A stretch of 64,000 bases of DNA from Glandiceps talaboti (Eukaryota > Hemichordata > Enteropneusta > Spengelidae), in assembly GCF_964340395.1 (NCBI RefSeq), contig NC_135552.1, positions 17,931,694-17,995,693 of the forward strand. Direction: 5' to 3'. The notes beneath the pieces were generated by a model, which was not told the origin of the DNA, did not search any database, and worked only from the letters and a program-made list of their open reading frames with translations. The translations under genes and the position numbers were made by a program. Numbering within the stretch: position 1 is the first letter of the stretch; each line of letters begins with the position of its first letter. Positions 32,706 to 45,890 of this stretch are shown here, in pieces.

Positions 32706-33244
32706 ATAAAATCATAATATGGTAAATCTAAGCACGTCATACCTGATTCACCCTTTCTGTTCCCAGGGTACTGAAACCTTAGCCAAAAACACTGAACACT
32801 TAGTAAATTCTCTCAAAGGTAGCATGAGTGTTGAAACTAATATATATTTAATTACTGATATAGGAATTCAGCTCATATGTTACATATGTGTCATAGGTGT
32901 CAATATTTGTCAATATGTACAAAGGTGATGGTGTGACCTATGATACCACCTCAATCTTTATCAGGTCACCTGATATCTTACCTTAGTAGTAGAATACATG
33001 TGGTCCCAAAGTTAGGACAATATCTACTCAATACTATCAAACATTGCCTAGTAGTTGTTGTATTATACATTCTATATTGACATAGTGAAATAATTCATTT
33101 TTTGTGGGCTTTCATTTTTGATATATTTATGTCTTATATGAAATGTTTTAAAATAGTCCAATGGAATGCATGATTTTTGTTGTTCATAAAACTAACTTCA
33201 ATAATTCCTAATATTGCATAACAATTAAACATTAGTAGGTTTAT

Positions 33245-33375
33245 AAAATATTCCTGCATTCCCAAGGCATCATTCCATGGTTTCCCACCAAAATTATGGT
33301 ACATGGTATGACAATTTATGAAAGTTTTATCAGATTTCCCCTTTCTGTTACCAGGGTTTCCATGCCATAGTTGAA
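33245..33375 (+). mobile_element. Dispersed repeat family A, copy 4
   Basis: The reverse complement reads GGAAACCCTGGTAACAGAAA, GGGGAAATCTGATAAAAC and CATAATTTTGGTGGGAAACC, matching the first half of copy 1 and the 52.6-kb copy. Confidence 0.65.
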
Positions 33376-33780
33376 ACATTGTGAATATCAGGGAAGACCG
33401 ACCTATGACGTAGTTCAAAATCAGATACCTTTTCAGCCAAGAGATTCGCACCTTCCTTGGTAATATATTGTTGTATCTCTCAGTAACTACACCACAAGTA
33501 GTAACTATTGTGTGACTTAAGGTATGGTTGGTTTGCTACTTGACTGACACATTACAAAGCATTCTTTCAATGCTTGTGTACTTGCATAACTGATCAGTTC
33601 ACCATAAAAAGCTGAGCACACAGCAAACAATACCTACCTACCAACTTACCTAGAAATTTACCCCGGCCCACTTTCACCTAGGTTATATGTTGCTAGCTAT
33701 GTTCTCATTGCTTGGCTAAAACTCACCCAATGTACGCTAGTTTTTGAAGTATTGGATATACGTAACATTAACCATTTACC

Positions 33781-34140
33781 TTGTTAGTTTGGCGTACGTG
33801 GAGACTGGATAGATGTCACTGCAAGTTACCCCCTGGTTTGTCAACACACTACTAAAAGAGTAATCAGATAGCCTGACAACTGACTTGCTTTCTTAGCATA
33901 GCTGACATTACACAACTTCACTTCCCATGCAAAAATATGGTTGGCAGTCTGGGCATGAAGACAGAATTCAAACTCACAAAATGGCTGCGACAACAAAAAT
34001 GAGTTGAACTCTGACCGGTATCATTCTTTGGGATAGAGCAGGTGTAATTTGTCCTATCTACTTGGCCAATCAGATATGGAAGTCAGGTGACACCACCAGG
34101 CTTTCCTATTGGTACATACTTATCATTTGCAAATACCATG
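33781..34140. promoter_or_regulatory. Promoter-like patch (candidate EPS8 5' end)
   Basis: GGCCAATCAG (plus, about 34063) and CCAATAGG on the minus strand (about 34114) are CCAAT boxes. AAAATGGCTGCGAC near 33979 resembles a YY1 site. On the minus strand a possible donor CAAG|GTAAAT sits at 33781. The position 4.4 kb upstream of the EPS8 start would suit a 5' UTR exon. No transcript support. Confidence 0.3.
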
Positions 34141-37022
34141 CTGAGTTTGACATGACGCAGATTGCATGCATTATATTATTTAAAGTGTAGAAGTGTGTGT
34201 TACATGTGCCATGTAGACAGTTCAGATAAGTTCATTTGGGGTCTAAGCTGATACAACAAGAAACCACACCCATGAACACTACCAACAGGTGGTTGTTGAT
34301 GCATTTCATTAGAAAGACAAATATAACAACAGTCTGCTGGCAAAGAATCTCACAAAACCAGTGTTTCTACTGTTCTGTTGATGAGACAACCAGTGCAACT
34401 GTTATGAAATAACATATAGGACGAAAAAAACAAACTTCATTAATACGGTGGTACTATTTCTAGATACCAGCAAGTCTATGTGTCGGTCTGATAGAGGGTC
34501 TATGGTCTGAACAACTATAATGAGAACAGACATGTACATTCATGGACACAAGAAAATCTGTCACATCACATTCTTTTACACACCATGTACCCCTGTATCT
34601 CACTAACTACTAATCAAAACGCATACTTCATCAACCTCAGATCATTTTCACCATGGATCAGAGTCTCTAACACACCTAAATATGTCTTCTTTATGTGAGA
34701 AACTATTTTCTAGTTATAATAACTTCAATATAAACCCTTTAATGACCATATCCTCAGGTGATCCACAAATTCAATCTCAACATGTAGTTAGGGTCAATGT
34801 ATGAAATTTATGTACATGTGTGTTGGGAACCAATCAAATTAGATGGTGAAAGGTTACAGATAGTAACATGTATGTAGTATAAAAGCAGGTGTTATTTTGT
34901 ACTTTTCATGCAAATTGTATGGTAATGATAGCGTTATCATTCACATTTAGACAGAAATGTATGTTTTACCATTATAATCTTATGACAATTTATGGTAATT
35001 CTTCGAATTAGACCGTCACGTGGTCAAAATTCAAATCAAATGGTAATGGAAGCTATATAAGTTGTTATCAGTTGGTAACAAGTGCTTACAAAACAGACAT
35101 CTATATCAAAGTATATTGTTTCCTGACAAAACTAATATATGTTGATCAATAGTGATCTACATTAACATGTGGTTACCTATGGTTACAATATAGCAACCCA
35201 TCATCATAGTTACCCCTTACCTACATATACAGTTACCATGCAAATGAGCTATCAGCAAAGTTAAGCAGAGCAATACCATGTAATATACATCTGCATTGTA
35301 TATAATCATATGTATTTCGCATTCCAAGTAGTTTCAAGCAATCACTGAAGTGTCTAAAACTTTGTCAATTGGTCAAAACAATGAGAAATCTACCTTGAAA
35401 AGCAAACCACAATGTGAGTATCATTTGCCAACAATGAAGAGATGATCCTTACTATCATGTATTGTGAGTGAAACAAGAAAATCTCAAAGCTTATCTACTT
35501 GTAGTACAAAGGGTAAAATGAAATGCACAGTTTGGTTATTTACTTTAATAATACTAACCTGATTTAAATAACAACACATGAAATATTTGGGAGTCTAAAA
35601 ATAAACAAGCTGGTCTTATACAGCTATACTATATGCTGGGTGATTAATTGTAATTTCAAATGGAAATTGCAAGTAGCTGGCAACACCAACGTTAAATTAA
35701 TTCGACAAGCGGAGGATTATATTACAAAGTATGAATTGTTATATAGTGTCAATTTAATCAAAACTAGATTAATCTGGTTGTATCCAGTAATGATGTCATT
35801 TATATTCCATACATAATTCTTACAAATTCCCTAGGAAATACATGTTGTAATGTAATTCCGATCGAAAATTGCCTGGAGTCCTTAGCCTGTTTTACAGGTA
35901 TTGTGGTAGACAAAAAACATGAATGCACATTTGGTGAAAGCATGTTGATCACACTGTGTAAGGCTTATTTGAATCCACGCAAGAAATCACAAATTTCATA
36001 CACCCAACGAATAATACACCACTTAATCTCGACTCGGGCAAATGTGAAGACAGACATGTTATCGCAATTCTTGATTAAGACTTATTTGTATCAGTATCAA
36101 TGTGGTACTACTAGCCCGGAATTCATGCTACTGGTGTTATTAAATTTTAATTTTGCTTCCTCATCTCATTGTCAAGCAAAATTTAAAAACTCCATCTGCA
36201 TGAATCCCAGGCTAATGCGATACTAATGTATTATGTAAAACAGAAAATCTGTGTAGGTCAATTTAAAACTGTAGAAATATGTGTGCTTTAGTTGTTATTA
36301 ACTACACACATAACTGCCAATCTGGGACATATTTACAATTTACATATGCATAATAAAATGGGGTTTTAACAAGTTGAAATGGCCCCTAGCCAAGTTATGT
36401 AATGATACCCTTCTTAAATGAGAGATGTACAACAATGATGTAAGGTGTTGTTTTTGTAAAGTTTATTATTTTGACTTCAGACATTAACTACCACTAGTTG
36501 AAGTTTTACATACTAGTTTTGACTGGCCTCCACATATCTAGTTTTCTGTCACATCTATGTGTTAAACACACAGTAAAATGATATGTTTCAATAGCTATGT
36601 GATTCTGTCATGTGTCATGCCACAATGACACATTTCTATAACTCACATCCAAAAAATGATAAATATTTATCAAATGTTACAATTAAACAAATACCATATG
36701 ACATACTTACATATTAATAACCATATTTTAAGTTTTTTTTGGTATGCACAGCTAGCTACAAATGAGTTTTGAAGGTTGATACCTATCACATAATCATGCA
36801 CAAACTCAGTAACTCAAGGACTTTGAGTACCTGGTACTCACAATAAACATATATTAGCAGGCTGTATAGATGTCAATATTAAACTAAGTCACACAAACAG
36901 TAATTTTTTTAATAATTCAAGATCAAAATGCTTTGCTTTTGTTGTTAAAATTTGCAATGGAAGGTAAAATTTGAAAGCATAGACAGTGGGGATCCAGTTC
37001 TGGCTGCCCCCACTCTCAATTG

Positions 37023-37350
37023 TTGGTATGGGCCACCTGTTGATTGTTGACAACACTGTGTGTGGCCTCTACTTTCCCTCTCACCGCCTCCACCCTGTGC
37101 ACCCCCAGTTCTTGGTACATGCCACCTGTTGATTGGCAACACAGTCACCATTATGAAGTCAGCCAGTGCACCTCTGTTTCCAATTTCACCCCCTCCCCCA
37201 CCCCATCCCAATTCTTGGTACATGCCACCTGTTGATTGGCAACACAGTCACAATCATGAAGTCAGCCAGTGCACCTCTGTTTCCAATTTCACCCCCTCCC
37301 CACCCTCCACCCCACCCCACCCCAATTCTTTGGTATGTGCCACCTGTTAA
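37023..37350. repeat. Tandem repeat of about 100 bp, three to four copies, pyrimidine-rich
   Basis: CTTGGTACATGCCACCTGTT starts at 37111 and, with one change, at 37214; diverged copies start near 37023 and 37328. Each contains GATTGGCAACACAGTCAC and a CCCTCCCCAC-rich tail of variable length. Open frames on both strands are products of this repeat. Confidence 0.92.
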
Positions 37351-38994
37351 TTTTCGACAATGCACACACCATCATGACAAGTCATTTGGATCAGTGGACC
37401 ACAATTTCCATGCAAAATCTAAAATCTCACCACTTCTTGTATTTGTCACTTTAACCAACGTTTTGTTTCTAGTGTTTATACACAGATTGACAAGCATTAA
37501 GACTGTGGAACACTGATTTACTTTTTATAGTTACAGTATCTCTACACAATAACATGTGTATTGACTGTATGCTTAACACAATACAACTGAAAAAGTTCAC
37601 TTACATAACAATGTCCAGGTTTTGTCCTACTGTTATTCCAATCTGTAAATACTTCCAAATCTGTCTATTATTATTGACAATACCACAAATGTCAAACATA
37701 CGTAGATTTCCAAAATGGCTACCAATGTACCATACAAGTAGAAATGTGTGAGGTCGCTAGGGTACATCCGATGGAAAATACAGACATTTTGTTGAACTCA
37801 CACAGACTATTAAACACAGTTGTTCTGAGAGTAACCTTACACAATGTGCCTATAGCCTAGACAGGCTTGTGTACTCTCTACACTATAGTTTGACTGGTTT
37901 GCGTATACATGTAGCCTGGAACCATACTTCTTTTTCAAAACATTCAGGTCTTTTTGTTTACATTACAGCAAAGTTTAGCCACCAGCTTACCCTGTGTATA
38001 TTTCAAACCAGCCTGTACATCACAACAAACAAGAGTATTGCTGGTCTGTATTACATTGTATAATATATTCTAAACTACTTTCTAAACCAGTCTGTACAGC
38101 ACACACACACACCCACCGCTAACCTGGTGTACAGCAGCTGATACCTAGTGTTAGTTTGCAATCTACAAAATCTGTGCCTATAAATATCACTGCTTTCATA
38201 AACAGATTAGCACAACTACTTTAAAGCATTTTATAAATTATTCCATCTTACTTGATATTAATAATTTCCTACCATTATTTGATATGTAACATGATAATTT
38301 GTGCTAAAAAAGTATTTTTACTTTTATTTTCCTAATATGTATCTGTTCTTCAAAAATAAATCATGAAATATCTCTTTTGTAAAATGATGATTTACGCAGA
38401 AAAAATGTAAACTGTAGTGCAGTATAAACTTAGTGTACTTACTTTACATTGTAATGAACCTGTAGCATATTCCACAAGTAATACAATGTGTTTTATTTTT
38501 TTACATTACCTATGTGGCCAAATCTAACTGACACTCCAATGCACCAACTTTACCTTAGTGTCCACCAAATAAATCACAGTTTACGAGCACATGTAAGTCA
38601 GTATTCCATTTAATTCTAAAAAGGGGAACAGGGTACGATGATGACTGCCTTGTCCTCTGACCTATGAACCCTGGTGAATCCATCTCGACATCTAAATGTT
38701 AGAAGTTAATTTACAATGATTACAAGTGTACAAATGACAAAATAATGTGAGTTGTATTATGAACAACATGACACTGTTCACCTTTTGATCAACATGATCT
38801 CCATTGTCAGGGGTGATGTGATACCAAAGATGTTGCGATACTCAATGATGCATACAAATTACACGTGACTATTTCAATAACTCTGACTACTATGTGATTG
38901 TATATTGCATCAAAACTACATAGATTTGACTATGACTAAGCTACGACTCTATCCAACTACATCAAAACTAAATTGATTCCCATGAACACCATAC

Positions 38995-39095
38995 TTCCCT
39001 AAGCCCAGAGCTTTGGCTATCTCACTTCTGGTTTGACAATGTCGTTTACTAGCAAAAGCTGGTATGTCAAGTCAGGTAGCCAAGCAATCTGATTA
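38995..39095 (-). mobile_element. Dispersed repeat family B, copy 3
   Basis: The reverse complement gives CTTGACATACCAGCTTTTGC, ACGACATTGTCAAACCAG and AGCTCTGGGCTTAG, the same order as the other two copies. Confidence 0.6.
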
Positions 39096-41983
39096 AAAAT
39101 GTGATGTGGTGAAAGTGGTCAGATGCCTTTATTTACCTCTATTTCCATCATTTTGTGTCATTTGTTTTGTTCCGGGTGATCATCGCCTTTCCACATCTGT
39201 CTACTGTACTAATCTTACACTGGATTGAAGACTGATGGATGACAATCAAAGTTGACCGAGTCAAGTATTGATTGGTGCTATATACAAGTGCAATTCAAGT
39301 ACACTTTACTAGTCATTCTTTTATATAAGCTATATTTTTAAAGAACACAATGTAGGTTTCTTCCCCTCCTCCTCATGTAACAACATATTGTCTCAACCAT
39401 GGATTTAGTCTCCTTAACCAACACCTTCACATGATTAATCATGCACTCAAGTTGAAGAACATTTATCACAAGAACAAAGTGTGTACATTATTGACTATAA
39501 AGGAAATACTAGGTTTATCTCGAACAGGAAGACTAATGATTACTTCTCAGTTCAACTTTTTTGGTACTATTCACAAGATTATTCCTATAATGCTATTATA
39601 ATTTCTAAGTTCTTTGGCACTGCATGTTCAATTCTAATCATACGTGATGTTAATTTTAATCAGAACTCAAACTTCCATGAAAAACCGCTTCGTTTCAAAT
39701 TACAAAACGAATAAAACTAAGTGTTCTCACATATCAAACAGAAAAGCTCACACACACTGTACAAGTTTCTACATTCCTTTAGGGAAGAGTTTTGATGACA
39801 AATTTTTGAATTTATTTCTCTGGGATTTACTTTCACTAATACGAGGAAAGTTATAATCTAAAAATACACAAAGTATTCGATATCAGATGTGACTATGTTG
39901 ACTTCCACGCTGTGAGTCGTAAAACTACTTAATTTAAATGTCAAACTGCGGATTGATTGTAGAGCTTTGTTGCACATGGCCATGTACTGTACCTGTGCAG
40001 TGTACCTGTGTGTCTTGACAACGAGGATGTATTCACTGGCACGTACACTAGGGGTGTGTCTATTCATGACTTCCAATCTATTACTATTTATTGACTTGTT
40101 GTATGACCCGTCATGTACTACCACTGATCAAATACATAGTGGCATCTCAAGTGACACCTCTTTCATTACTATGCAAGTCTTGTCCACAGTTGATCAAGTC
40201 ACATGTGACTAAACTGCATAGCATGGGAAACACATAATGTCTTTTCAGCTTAGAAACCTAGAAATGTAAGCTAGTCAAAATTTGTTTTCTACTTTACTTT
40301 ACCATTCATGGTACGATCCCCCTTTTCACCTAATATAAGAAGTCACTAAATTAATTATGTGAACACTCCACAGATAGCTAGAGAACCATGCAGTGCTTTA
40401 CAGTATCCACCACCGCACATAATCTGACCTTTGACCCTGTCATACAAAACACAGGCACACTAAACAATAGCTGGCAAGTAATGTCTGACTTGTCTTTGTA
40501 TTTTTGAGAAAGAGTCACAGACTGACGACTATAGCAAAGGAGTGATTATTTTTTATTTGCCATCAAAATAGCCACCGCCTACTATTCTTCCATGGAATTC
40601 AACAAATAGAACAAGTTATGTCAAGAACCTACTCATAATTTCTCAGATTTCGTGACTTCATAATCTTTTCAAAGTGTCAAAACTCTGTTAACACAAGTCA
40701 CAATTTGTTAGAAACCTATCCAGTGTTACACGTCACTCAACACTTTATATACATGGCCAAATAACCAAGTCATAACCCCCAGGCAATATTGGACTCCTGG
40801 GGGATTTTTTTTAAAAACAAAAGACGTACTTGTCATTTGGTTACAACACTGTGTTAAGGTTCACCTGCCTCTTTTATCAACAAATGGTTTGATCATAGTC
40901 AATTCACTGAGAATAGATAAGATATTTTTGATTTTTTTTTCACAAGTTGCAAAATATTTTTCTTGCTTGATTCTACAACTGGTTGCACTTCCAAATACTG
41001 TAGTTCAAATGGTTGCCCTAAAAATGTACAATATCCACTCTTTATAATATTACATGAATAATTTGTACACTGCAAACCACCACGGTTCATAATTGGTTTG
41101 CAATTACAAACATACATCCTCTACCTAAGATACTTGAAAATAGCTTTATATTTACTAAAACCAACATAGATAGTGACTGTGAAGTCTTGACTTACTGTTT
41201 CTGAATAAGACATCTTCTCTAGCCAACAATATTTCTGCCTGTAGCCTTTGGGGCTTTCCCACTATGTTTACACATTAGCAAAGACTGTTCAAAATGAGCA
41301 CTACTACTCCTTGGTAAAAGACATCTCTGAAAGGTACCAGCTATCTCCCTATCGAGATTAGTATCCTCATCTCAATCAATAATTACCTGTGATTTGTCTT
41401 TCATGATTTCATGCCAATCATGTGTTATTCATTTCAATCAAATCTCAACTAAGATCTCTTGACGTCAACAAACTTACACAATATCATTATAGTCTGGTAA
41501 TAACAAATCATATACATTTTTCATAATCAAAAAAACTGACATAGAAGAGAAATTATTATTTAGGTTATTATCTAGGTCATAGCCATCATCTTTTAAGTTC
41601 ATTTGTTAGCAGCTGACTGTTCATTGTAATATGTACCATGACAGTTTTAGGTCATGGCATAGCGCTGTTACCATAGCAACTAACTCATTGAAATGACAAC
41701 CCCAAATAGCCAGTAGCCTTATCACAATAAGGTAATGTTTACCTAGTGCAGTAATGATTACAGCAATGTCACATGTCTCCTTATTTATCTGACAAAATGA
41801 CTGCACATATTGAATTCCAACCTAACAAGCCTATATCCTGGCATATATCAACAAACTAGTTTGCATACCACAGATGAAGGAGGGACAAGACCTGAATCAT
41901 ATACAAGTGTTTTATTTGCATTTTTTTAGAACCCTAAAGCCAGAATGATATTTTACAATCACGTACTGTATGTTCTTCTACAG

Positions 41984-42117
41984 ATTTATTAGTTTCAGAA
42001 GTAACTTTAATGAAAGATTTGGAGAAAGCTGGTAGATTTGACAGATTTACTATCAAAGTAGACTGGGACATCTGGTATATGGATGATGGGACTTACCCAA
42101 AAGTTATTAAGTTTTGA
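41984..42117 (+). CDS. Unidentified 3'-terminal exon candidate
   Basis: A strong acceptor (TGTTCTTCTACAG ending 41983) is followed by 2 nt and 43 open codons to TGA: LLVSEVTLMKDLEKAGRFDR, FTIKVDWDIWYMDDG, then TYPKVIKF. AATAAA follows 102 nt later (42219-42224). The charged and aromatic composition looks protein-like against the AT-rich background. I recognise no family and no matching upstream plus-strand exon. It may be a real terminal exon, a relic, or chance. Confidence 0.25.
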
Positions 42118-43410
42118 ACACATTTGAGTCTTCCAATTACCGCATCATTAACATTTATAACTAAGTAATCTTATGACATACCAGAGAACTTTGTCAACAT
42201 TGGATATTAGACATTGCTAATAAATCTACATTATGTAAATATTATAAATACCTACTATTTTCATTGACAGGTAGCTATTTATCAAATGTAAGTGAGGTTA
42301 GGTTGTAGGGTAGGGCAACATACGTTAGATAGTTTCTGGCTACAGAGGGGGAACTGACTATCTTTGGACTATATGCATGAACAGTCACATTGACATGGTA
42401 GAAGGTGGTTGACAAAGGTGTTCTCTGTTCAACACATTTATGTACTACAATTGATTTTGTCTTGATTGAAACAAATCAAACCCCTGTTCTGCTATTAGTC
42501 CCATTTCACTTTCCACCTATTCAACAGTATACAAAGACACCTTGTCGGTTTGAGAATTGAACACAGACAAATCAAGTATGGCGTACACACTTTTGTCATC
42601 ACAGACTTCATCACTGCAGTTTATATCAGTAACTCAGTTCCACTGTGTAGACACAGTGATGTACGTACATAGACACCTTGTCAGCCTACCTTTTCAACAC
42701 ATATTTGAGCCTGTTTCCAGAGCTGTAAACACATCTGTCATCGGTAACTAAATGACCTGTGCAGTGAAAAAAGGTTTAACATCAATACCAAAGTTTCATG
42801 GTGTGGCCACAGCTCAGTACTTCTAGTTCTACACTGTTCAACCACAAGCAAAACATCCTACATTTATTTGTCCATTTCATAGAGACTTGATTAATAATGA
42901 AAGTTCTACTCACAGAGTTAAAATATTTCTTAGAAGCAAATCTCAAATTTTTGCCAATGTCTGTCTTGTCTGGCACTGTGTCAGCAGCATCAGGGGTGTA
43001 CTATAATGGGCTATTGTCACATGTCTTGGAAAAGACAACATGTTTTTCTCCATCTATGCTTATACCTAAGAGTGTTTACACCTGTTCCTGGAAATACTCA
43101 ATAGCTACCTACAGCACAATTTTTGTAAATGTATGAGTGGCCATGACGCACAATTTCCAGGCTTATTCTCTCTAATCAATCAACAATACATACATATGTA
43201 CATGTACATGTAATGATGTATTTACATGTTAGGCATGTTTACCCACTGTATGGAATCCCAAATTTGTTGCTATGGATCATTGTCTGTACATACATTTCAT
43301 TAAAACTGTCATTTATTCAAATAAAAAACACTGCAGCTGTTGCTCTCTGGACCAAAATTTTTTTTCTGAGTCTGAATTTTAACACATTTTATACATTAAG
43401 ACTGTTTCTG

Positions 43411-43522
43411 TTAATAAAAAGTGGGGGTGTACGTGGATGTGTATATATGTGGGGGGGGGGGGGGGGAATCAGGTAGATTTACACATCCACACACACCAAC
43501 CAAAATCATAATGCTAAGTATG

Positions 43523-43563
<41 letters not shown>

Positions 43564-43625
43564 TGTGGGGGGGGGGGGGGTAATCAGGTAGATTTCTATA
43601 CTTAGTATTATAATTTTGGTGGGCA
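43411..43625. repeat. Paired hairpins with G-run loops
   Basis: First hairpin: GGATGTGTA (43433) pairs with TACACATCC (43480) around G16 (43451-43466) and AATCAGGTAGATTT. Second: ACCAAAATCATAATGCTAAG (43499) pairs with CTTAGTATTATAATTTTGGT (43600) around a (GT)n, G14 (43567-43580) and again AATCAGGTAGATTT. The two halves look like a duplicated unit. Confidence 0.75.
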
Positions 43626-45129
43626 TAGATAAGACACCTTAGGTATACTGACAGATTTAACCTATTTAACACCCTTTACAAAGACACTGTATATGGAGGA
43701 GTGAGAAAGTATTTCAATTTTTCAGGGACAGAAATTCCCTTGTTAAAGTCAAAAGACAAGGACACTATATGAAAAGCCAAGACACAAAGCTATCTTGTAT
43801 GGGGCAGGAAGTTATCCTTTACCACAGAGACATCAATTCCAGTCCTAATTGCCAATGCAGCTGGGACTGAGTGGATGTTTTGTGATTACTGACATGTTAC
43901 CCAGTACATCACATGTCCTGACAAGATCAACTATAGTCCTAACACTGCTCCTATTATTAAAATGGAAATGACATTCACCATTAATGTAGATAAGGTGCAA
44001 TTACAATAAGAATGACACCAGTCTTGTGCATAGAATGGAAATCACATACCAATACTGTGGATTCCTTGGTTAGTTTGTGTAACAGTTGAAAAGCTTAGGT
44101 AAACCAAGTAATAAAAGGATTATGAGAAGACCACTTTGAGCTATGGAAGTGACCATCCATCATGTCAACAGATAACATTGCATCAATTTCATTGGTCTAG
44201 AGCCTGTCCATGGCTTTGAATTTGTAGATAAATCTTGGAATCAAAGCTAGGGATAGAGTCCAGCATCAACAGAAAGAGAAAGACAACATCATGCAAATGT
44301 ACATGTTTGCAAGCACATACCATAACAAGATCATTACTATACATACTCCGTCAATGTACTGTGTACTGTGTTTTCAATTTTAACTTTTGCTCCCTCAACA
44401 CTTTCAATGTGTCAATGTATAGCTGGGCTAAACAATACTTATCAATTTCTTCTTCTTTGAATAAAGATTAGATATTGTTACTTGAATCAAGAAATTGAGC
44501 CAACTTGTCTTCTAAAATCACTTGATTCCAAAAAGGTAGCCAAAAGACTTTTCATGGTCTAACCATCTCAAACCTACCTTTCAAATCACTTTGAGTTGTG
44601 AGTTGTGTTGTCTTCCATCACTACCAAACTCATTTCAGATCACTTAGTTGGAAAGGTAGGTTTTTTTATAGTAAAACTGATGAAATAATGCCAATACCTG
44701 TACTTCAACATATGTAACCCCACAATTCCACCTGGCCCATTCAATCACATCTTTGTCATCACTTCATTCTTTGCTTTTCTCATTATAAACCACCTGTTAC
44801 AGGTACAGTGCAGTGCAATATGATGAGACAGACCATTACAGGTTAGGGATGAGTAGGATCATGGTCATTGTACATGTAGGGTCAAAGGTGAAGTGCAATA
44901 AGGTGTATACCACTTTACAACAGGGGTAGGTAGCAATGACAACGCAAGCAGGCAAGTCCTCAGTGACTTCACAACTCCGAGAAATGTGCCAATATAGCAC
45001 CATACTTAACTTACAGATTTCAACACACCCCATGATTGAGTGATTACCCATACATCAAGATATTAGCTAAGTCTCTCCTGTTCCGGTAATAAATACTACA
45101 GGTACCAACCTAAAAGAGGCTTCATCTTT

Positions 45130-45890
45130 ATTACAACATACAAGTCTACTTGTAAAGTGGCATACCACACGAGCTAACACTTTAGGTCTGACCCAACATA
45201 ACTTACATTCACAATTATATTTCATCAAACACTGCGCCACTCAACAACTTAGCCAATACCTGGGTACCCGCCAACATAACTTTGCCTCACATTTCCACTT
45301 TATTGTATATACTGGTCTGTTTGTCCACAAGGTATTGGGAAAATAACTGACACTTTACATACCTGCAAACATATGTTTCTCTGTATAACACTAGCACACT
45401 TGTAATATGGTATGACAAACTAATCAACACTTTTATTAGATACAAGCCGACATAAGTTCTGTTCTCAATTTTTCAACACTTGTGGTCCATCAGTAAATAT
45501 GTATAGTATGGTATGGCAAACTGGTCAACACTTCACTACAGATACCAGCCAACATTCATTTTCAGTTACTTGACACTGAATTTGGTCCGGCAAAAACTAG
45601 CAAGCACTTAGGACATCAACAAACACAGGTTCAATGCACATATTAAGAAATGGGGACAGTTTTTGAAATTGATAACTTAAGAATAGTTTCCAAATACAAA
45701 ATGTAAAAATTTCCATTCACGGAAGAGTTGTATTTTTGTAATAAGCCCAATACAAAAGTTATTAGACATAAAAAAAACCCAAAGGTTTACCTCACAATTT
45801 CACTTTATTATATACGGGTCCACTTGTGTTGTGGTATGGACAACTACAAATGTATAGCCGACACTACAAATTACAATGGAATGTACATAA
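45130..45890. repeat. Degenerate tandem repeat, about 100-150 bp spacing
   Basis: Blocks resembling GGTATGGCAAACTGGTCAAC, AGATACCAGCCAACAT and CACTTTATTGTATATAC recur near 45140, 45260, 45400, 45510 and 45830 with heavy divergence. Confidence 0.5.

Larger units (their letters stand above)
29422..33780. other. Upstream of EPS8 coding exon 1, repeat-rich, no gene
   Basis: Contains the 66-bp duplication, (CA)n (29998-30160), family A copies (30858-31013, 32505-32705, 33245-33375), a 101-bp tandem repeat (31405-31710) and a family B copy (31712-31800). Open frames are short or lie in repeats. Probably EPS8 5' flank or 5' UTR intron. Confidence 0.65.
34141..43410. other. Non-coding region with tandem and dispersed repeats
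   Basis: AT-rich DNA with a satellite at 37023-37350, a family B copy at 38995-39095 and one exon-like segment at 41984-42117. The longest open frame (35903-36226 plus, 107 codons) resembles no family and has ordinary AT-rich composition. Confidence 0.6.

Noticed and set aside
32719-32928. Exon-like segment GTETLAKNTEHLVNSLKG
   Set aside because: Its acceptor derives from the repeat block CTTTCTGTTNCCAGGGT of family A, and no linked exons were seen.
35903-36226. 107-codon plus open frame
   Set aside because: Ordinary AT-rich composition, no recognised motif and no splice context; likely chance.
37044-37516. Overlapping plus- and minus-strand open frames rich in Pro or Gly
   Set aside because: Products of the tandem repeat of about 100 bp at 37023-37350.
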